In this document: one piece after another, positions 7,457 through 9,827 of the stretch
Numbering within the stretch: position 1 is the stretch's first letter
Layout: each line of letters starts with the position of its first letter
NCBI GenBank assembly: GCA_029264225.1
Contig: JARICB010000334.1
Coordinates: 1-9,827 of the forward strand
Length of the DNA: 9,827 nt
Direction of reading: 5' to 3'
Origin: Nocardioides sp.
GTDB lineage: Bacteria; Actinomycetota; Actinomycetes; Propionibacteriales; Nocardioidaceae
Position numbers and translations under genes: made by a program
Notes under the pieces: generated by a model
What the model was told of the DNA's origin: nothing
The model's input: only the letters and a program-made list of their open reading frames with translations
The model's database searches: none

Positions 7457-7465
7457 TGTGGATAA
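7457..7465 (-). other. Isolated sequence identical to the DnaA-box consensus
   Basis: The minus strand reads TTATCCACA, a 9 of 9 match to the classic DnaA box. It lies just 3' of the papain-like hydrolase gene. I see no second box nearby, no AT-rich unwinding region and no dnaA or dnaN gene, so this is not evidence for an origin. It may be chance or a titration or regulatory site. Confidence 0.2.
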
Positions 7466-7467
7466 CG

Positions 7468-8142
7468 TCAGCGCCAGCGGTGCCGGGCGCTCGGGACCGG
7501 CCCGGTCGGGGGCGTCCCTATCTCGATCTCGCGCCCGTACTCCCAGCCCTCGAGGAGCGGCAGGAAGTCGCCGCTCCAGAAGGTGCCGGGGTCGAACCAC
7601 GTGGCGCGCCGGTCGAGGGAAAGGATGCCCATGTCCTGGAGCGTGGTGGCCACGATCTCGGCACAGTAGGCCTTCTCGGGTCGCACCTTGTGACCGCGCT
7701 TGCTGCGGGCGACGTAGGCGTCGCGTCCGCGCAGCCAACGGGCCGCCAGCTTGGCCGTACTCGGAAATGAGACGCCATTGAGCCGGGCGATCGCGGTCAA
7801 CAGCGCATCCTCCTCGGCCCGTCCGACCTGGGGAGTGAGTTGGCGCAGCCACGCCTGCTGGCCGTAGGTCTCGCCCCACCGGTCCACCACTTGGCGGATG
7901 TCGTGGAGTTGTACGCCGCGGTGGTGGTCGCCGGTCCACACGTCGATCAGACCCTTGGAGAGCTCGGCATGCCACATCAGTGGCGGTAGGTCGTCGATCA
8001 CGACGGCCATGCCGACATGGTTGACCGGCGAATTGGTCAGCGTTTGGATGGCCCGGTCGGCCACTGTGCGGCCGCGGAAGAGCCACAGGTCGCCGGTGCG
8101 GGTCAGGTCGACGGCCTGGTCAAGGGTGAGAGCGTCACGCAT
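7468..8142 (-). CDS. Permuted papain-like (NlpC/P60, YiiX/YaeF-type) cysteine hydrolase, 224 aa
   Basis: The order of the catalytic residues is permuted as in the YiiX/YaeF group. His42 comes first, in SPVNHVGMAVVID. Glu60, in WHAE, comes next as the likely third member. The nucleophile Cys160, in AYCAEIVATTL, comes last. The start GDLWLFRGR (18-25) and the segment WLRGRDAYVARSKRGHKV before the Cys are also typical. The family cleaves amide or ester bonds in lipids, peptides or peptidoglycan-like substrates; the real substrate is unknown. There is no Sec signal or membrane helix, so the enzyme is cytosolic unless exported another way. The ATG at 8142-8140 has no clear ribosome-binding site. 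The gene diverges from a 58-aa membrane protein across 44 bp, and is followed 91 bp later by the T7SS-type pair in the same direction. Confidence 0.85.
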   Translation of the reverse strand: MRDALTLDQAVDLTRTGDLWLFRGRTVADRAIQTLTNSPVNHVGMAVVIDDLPPLMWHAELSKGLIDVWTGDHHRGVQLHDIRQVVDRWGETYGQQAWLRQLTPQVGRAEEDALLTAIARLNGVSFPSTAKLAARWLRGRDAYVARSKRGHKVRPEKAYCAEIVATTLQDMGILSLDRRATWFDPGTFWSGDFLPLLEGWEYGREIEIGTPPTGPVPSARHRWR

Positions 8143-8174
8143 GGCGGCAGTCTGCCCTGCCCGGCCGGCGCGGC

Positions 8175-8180
8175 TACGCT
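8175..8180 (+). promoter_or_regulatory. Possible -10 element of a leaderless small gene
   Basis: TACGCT fits the actinobacterial TANNNT -10 pattern and lies 6 bp before the ATG at 8187. That places the transcription start on the ATG itself and would explain why no ribosome-binding site is present. No convincing -35 is visible. Confidence 0.35.
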
Positions 8181-8186
8181 CCCTCC

Positions 8187-8363
8187 ATGGCCAACAAGAG
8201 ATTCGTGTGGTGGATGCTGCTCGGACTGGCCGGCGTGGTCGGCGTCGCCGCGACCGGCGCAGCCGTGGCCCGCCAGGAACGCACCCGCCGTTCCTACTCC
8301 CCCGATGAGATCCGCGACCGGCTGCACCAGCGGCACGCCGAGATCACCGAGGATCCTGCGTAG
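8187..8363 (+). CDS. Small single-pass membrane protein, 58 aa
   Basis: MANKRFVWW starts a short basic N-terminus followed by one membrane helix (about 7-28, MLLGLAGVVGVAATGAAVA). A charged C-terminal tail (29-58) contains SPDEIRDRLHQRHAEI, which can form an amphipathic helix. The RQERTRR cluster directly after the helix is strongly basic (four Arg in seven residues) compared with Lys4 and Arg5 before it, so the positive-inside rule favours the C-terminus in the cytosol. The frame ends in TAG at 8361. Similar short membrane ORFs of unknown role are common in actinobacteria and I cannot name a family. It lies 44 bp from the divergent hydrolase start, so the two may share a regulatory region. 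It is leaderless if the TACGCT element is its -10. Confidence 0.7.
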   Translation: MANKRFVWWMLLGLAGVVGVAATGAAVARQERTRRSYSPDEIRDRLHQRHAEITEDPA

Positions 8364-8387
8364 CCACGATTCGTCGGCGTGACCGGG

Positions 8388-8434
8388 GACAGCGGTATTC
8401 CGCAGCCACCAGGTGACTGCGCAATACCGCTGTC
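8388..8434. terminator. Large nested hairpin between convergent genes
   Basis: A perfect 12-bp outer stem (8388-8399, GACAGCGGTATT, with 8423-8434) encloses a 23-nt middle that can itself fold: GCAG/CTGC and CACC/GGTG pairs stack in 8402-8420 with one mismatch. It lies 24 bp after the stop of the 58-aa gene and 2 bp beyond the stop of the minus-strand acidic protein, so it is well placed as a bidirectional terminator. No U-tract follows on either strand. Confidence 0.65.
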
Positions 8435-8436
8435 TC

Positions 8437-8793
8437 TCAGGGCTCGATGTGCATCGCGCCGGCCTCTGGACCGGCCTCGTCGTCGAGGACGACCGGTTCG
8501 CCATCTCCCAGCACATCCTCGTCGGCGGGCACGCCATCGACCTCGTCGCCGAGCATCTCGACGTCGTCGGGATCGTGGTAGCCAGCCTGCTCGTCCGGCT
8601 CCTCCTGCATCAGCCGCACGCTCATCGACTCGTCCTCCACGTCAACCAGCTCGGCCCCGCGAGGCTGGCGATCCGGCGGGCTCCACGGTTCGTCGTCGCC
8701 AGCGCTGGGATCGTCGAGGTTGACCTCGGCGTCGACCCGCTCGGCGGGATCCAGCTCGGTTCGGCCCCAGTCCCCTTTACCTTGGTTACTCAT
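8437..8793 (-). CDS. Acidic DUF5709-like protein, 118 aa
   Basis: A very acidic, low-complexity, probably disordered protein with almost no hydrophobic core and no Cys. Blocks that recall the actinobacterial DUF5709 family are EPWSPPDRQPRG (35-46), SVRLMQEEPDE (58-68, compare the family's LDQRLAQEEPD), LDDEAG (103-108) and the C-terminal EAGAMHIEP (110-118). Typical family members have a longer middle segment, so this may be a short or divergent version. The function is unknown for the family. The start ATG at 8793-8791 is preceded by a G-rich GGTGGGGG stretch, which is a poor ribosome-binding site. It lies 48 bp downstream of the DHRS12-like gene on the same strand and may be co-transcribed with it. 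Confidence 0.75.
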   Translation of the reverse strand: MSNQGKGDWGRTELDPAERVDAEVNLDDPSAGDDEPWSPPDRQPRGAELVDVEDESMSVRLMQEEPDEQAGYHDPDDVEMLGDEVDGVPADEDVLGDGEPVVLDDEAGPEAGAMHIEP

Positions 8794-8841
8794 ACCCCCA
8801 CCATGTCCGCTCGCAGCGCGCCGGACAAGGTCGGCGCCCGC

Positions 8842-9813
8842 TTAGGCCCCGCCCGAGACTCCGGTGGCCTCGCGCAGCCAGGCCCACGCCTGCGCCCGGG
8901 CTTCCTCGCTGGCGCGAGTGGTCGGCAGGATGTTGATCGGCCGCGGGCGCCGGTCGTGCCAGAAGAGCCCGCTCGGGGGAGTGGGCTCGGCGGCGGCGAG
9001 CCAGATGCTGGTGTCGGCACCTTCCACGTCGTCGCGCAGTATCCGGCTCGTCATCGCCCGGAACCGGGGCAACGACTCCCGGACTCCCGGTGTGTCGGCC
9101 CAGCCGGGATGCATGGCCGAGGTGGTGATGCCGGCGAGCGACCATCGGTCGGCCAGCAGCGGAAGCATCTCCACCTGCATGCGCTTCGACCGCGCATAGG
9201 ACGCCGTGGGTGAATAGTCGCCCTTGCGGTATTCCGGGTCGTCGGCGCGCAGCTCTTGGCTGTAGAGCCCGCCGCTGCTCACCAGCACTACCCGGGCGTC
9301 GTCGAGCACGGGCAGCAGCGCCTGGGTCATGACGACCGGCCCGAGCAGGTGCACGGCCATGCCCAGTTCGTGGCCCTGGGCCGACTCGGTGCGCTTCGGC
9401 GCCATCACGCCGGCGTTGTGGATCACGGCAGCCACGGAGGGGAGTTCACTCACGATCTCGCCCGCAAAGCGGCGTACGTCGTCAAGGTCGCCCACGTCGC
9501 AGCGCCGCACCTGCAACTTCGCCCCGGGCAACCGTCCCGCGATCTCGGCGCGGACCCGTTCGCCTTTGGTCTCGTCACGCACCACCAGGTGCACGGTCGC
9601 GCCGAGCTCGGCCAGACCTTCGGCGGTGGCGATGCCCAGGCCCGAGCTCGCACCGGTCACCAGCACATGCCGTCCGGCCAGCGAGCCTGCCAGCGGGTCA
9701 GCCGGCCAGCCGGGCAGCGCGCGGCGTACGCGCAGACCGATGCGGGTATAGCCGAGCACCAGCGACCGGTCCATCACGGTGTCGATCGTCCGCACGGGCA
9801 ACGGCCGCTTCAC
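8842..9813 (-). CDS. DHRS12-like short-chain dehydrogenase, 323 aa
   Basis: A classical SDR with all core motifs: cofactor loop TGASSGLG (53-60), HNAG (132-135), the strand-5 serines in VSSGG (178-182), and YxxxK as Tyr206-Lys210 (SYARSK). The segments LVLGYTRIG before the Rossmann fold, SSGGLYSQEL after strand 5, and MHPGWADTPGV after the active site all resemble the DHRS12 (SDR40C) subgroup. The substrate is unknown, as for most of that group. The leading 40 residues are a family extension, not a signal peptide. The chosen start is a GTG (9813-9811). An ATG at 9774-9772 would cost 13 residues, and the frame is open to the window edge, so the true start could be further upstream. In contrast to the SDR at the other end of the window, it has an intact catalytic tyrosine. 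Confidence 0.92.
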   Translation of the reverse strand: MKRPLPVRTIDTVMDRSLVLGYTRIGLRVRRALPGWPADPLAGSLAGRHVLVTGASSGLGIATAEGLAELGATVHLVVRDETKGERVRAEIAGRLPGAKLQVRRCDVGDLDDVRRFAGEIVSELPSVAAVIHNAGVMAPKRTESAQGHELGMAVHLLGPVVMTQALLPVLDDARVVLVSSGGLYSQELRADDPEYRKGDYSPTASYARSKRMQVEMLPLLADRWSLAGITTSAMHPGWADTPGVRESLPRFRAMTSRILRDDVEGADTSIWLAAAEPTPPSGLFWHDRRPRPINILPTTRASEEARAQAWAWLREATGVSGGA

Positions 9814-9827
9814 GGCGTGCTCGCCAG

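Noticed and set aside
8792..8799. ATACCCCC before the DUF5709-like start as a CsoR half-site
   Set aside because: No inverted partner within operator distance and no copper-related gene nearby.
8413..9213. 266-codon plus-strand frame over the acidic protein and the DHRS12-like gene
   Set aside because: Shadow of two real minus-strand genes; the product has no recognisable fold and starts within the terminator hairpin.

Overview
The window is high-GC DNA with short gene spacing, many overlapping start/stop codons and at least one probable leaderless mRNA. Together with a CsoR-type copper operon, a YbaB/EbfC-like protein and type VII secretion (T7SS/WXG100)-type proteins, this points to an actinobacterium, most likely a Nocardioides-like member of the Nocardioidaceae. 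The genus is inferred from protein style only.

Layout: (1) 1-821: the 3' end of an unusual short-chain dehydrogenase (+) meets a small VOC/PhnB-like protein (-) tail to tail. (2) 950-3852: a complete copper-efflux operon on the + strand: promoter with an embedded CsoR operator, csoR, a CopZ-like chaperone, a 54-aa membrane-anchored protein with a His/Met-bearing tail, and the Cu+ ATPase copA. A 32-bp perfect palindrome and a second hairpin follow it. (3) 4094-4853 (-): two small four-helix membrane proteins with overlapping reading frames. (4) 4971-6313 (+): a YbaB/EbfC-like protein, a doubtful 43-aa frame and an alpha/beta hydrolase. (5) 6280-8142 (-): a permuted papain-like (NlpC/P60, YiiX-type) hydrolase, then a translationally coupled pair that looks like a PE/PPE-style T7SS substrate heterodimer. 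The small partner has a C-terminal YxxxD motif and the long one a WxG turn. (6) 8187-9827: a 58-aa single-pass membrane protein (+), a large nested hairpin, an acidic DUF5709-like protein (-) and a DHRS12-like SDR (-) that runs to the window edge.

How the genes work together: the copper operon is self-contained. CsoR would sit on its own promoter until Cu(I) releases it. CopZ then hands Cu(I) to CopA for export, and the 54-aa protein probably offers a metal-binding tail on the outer face of the membrane. The region from 4971 to 8142 is the least ordinary part. It has a split-signal T7SS-type pair, a nearby intracellular-type cysteine hydrolase with no Sec signal, and a YbaB-like protein of a kind often found beside T7SS genes. 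No T7SS machinery (EccC, EccD, mycosin) is in the window, so any secretion role is inference.
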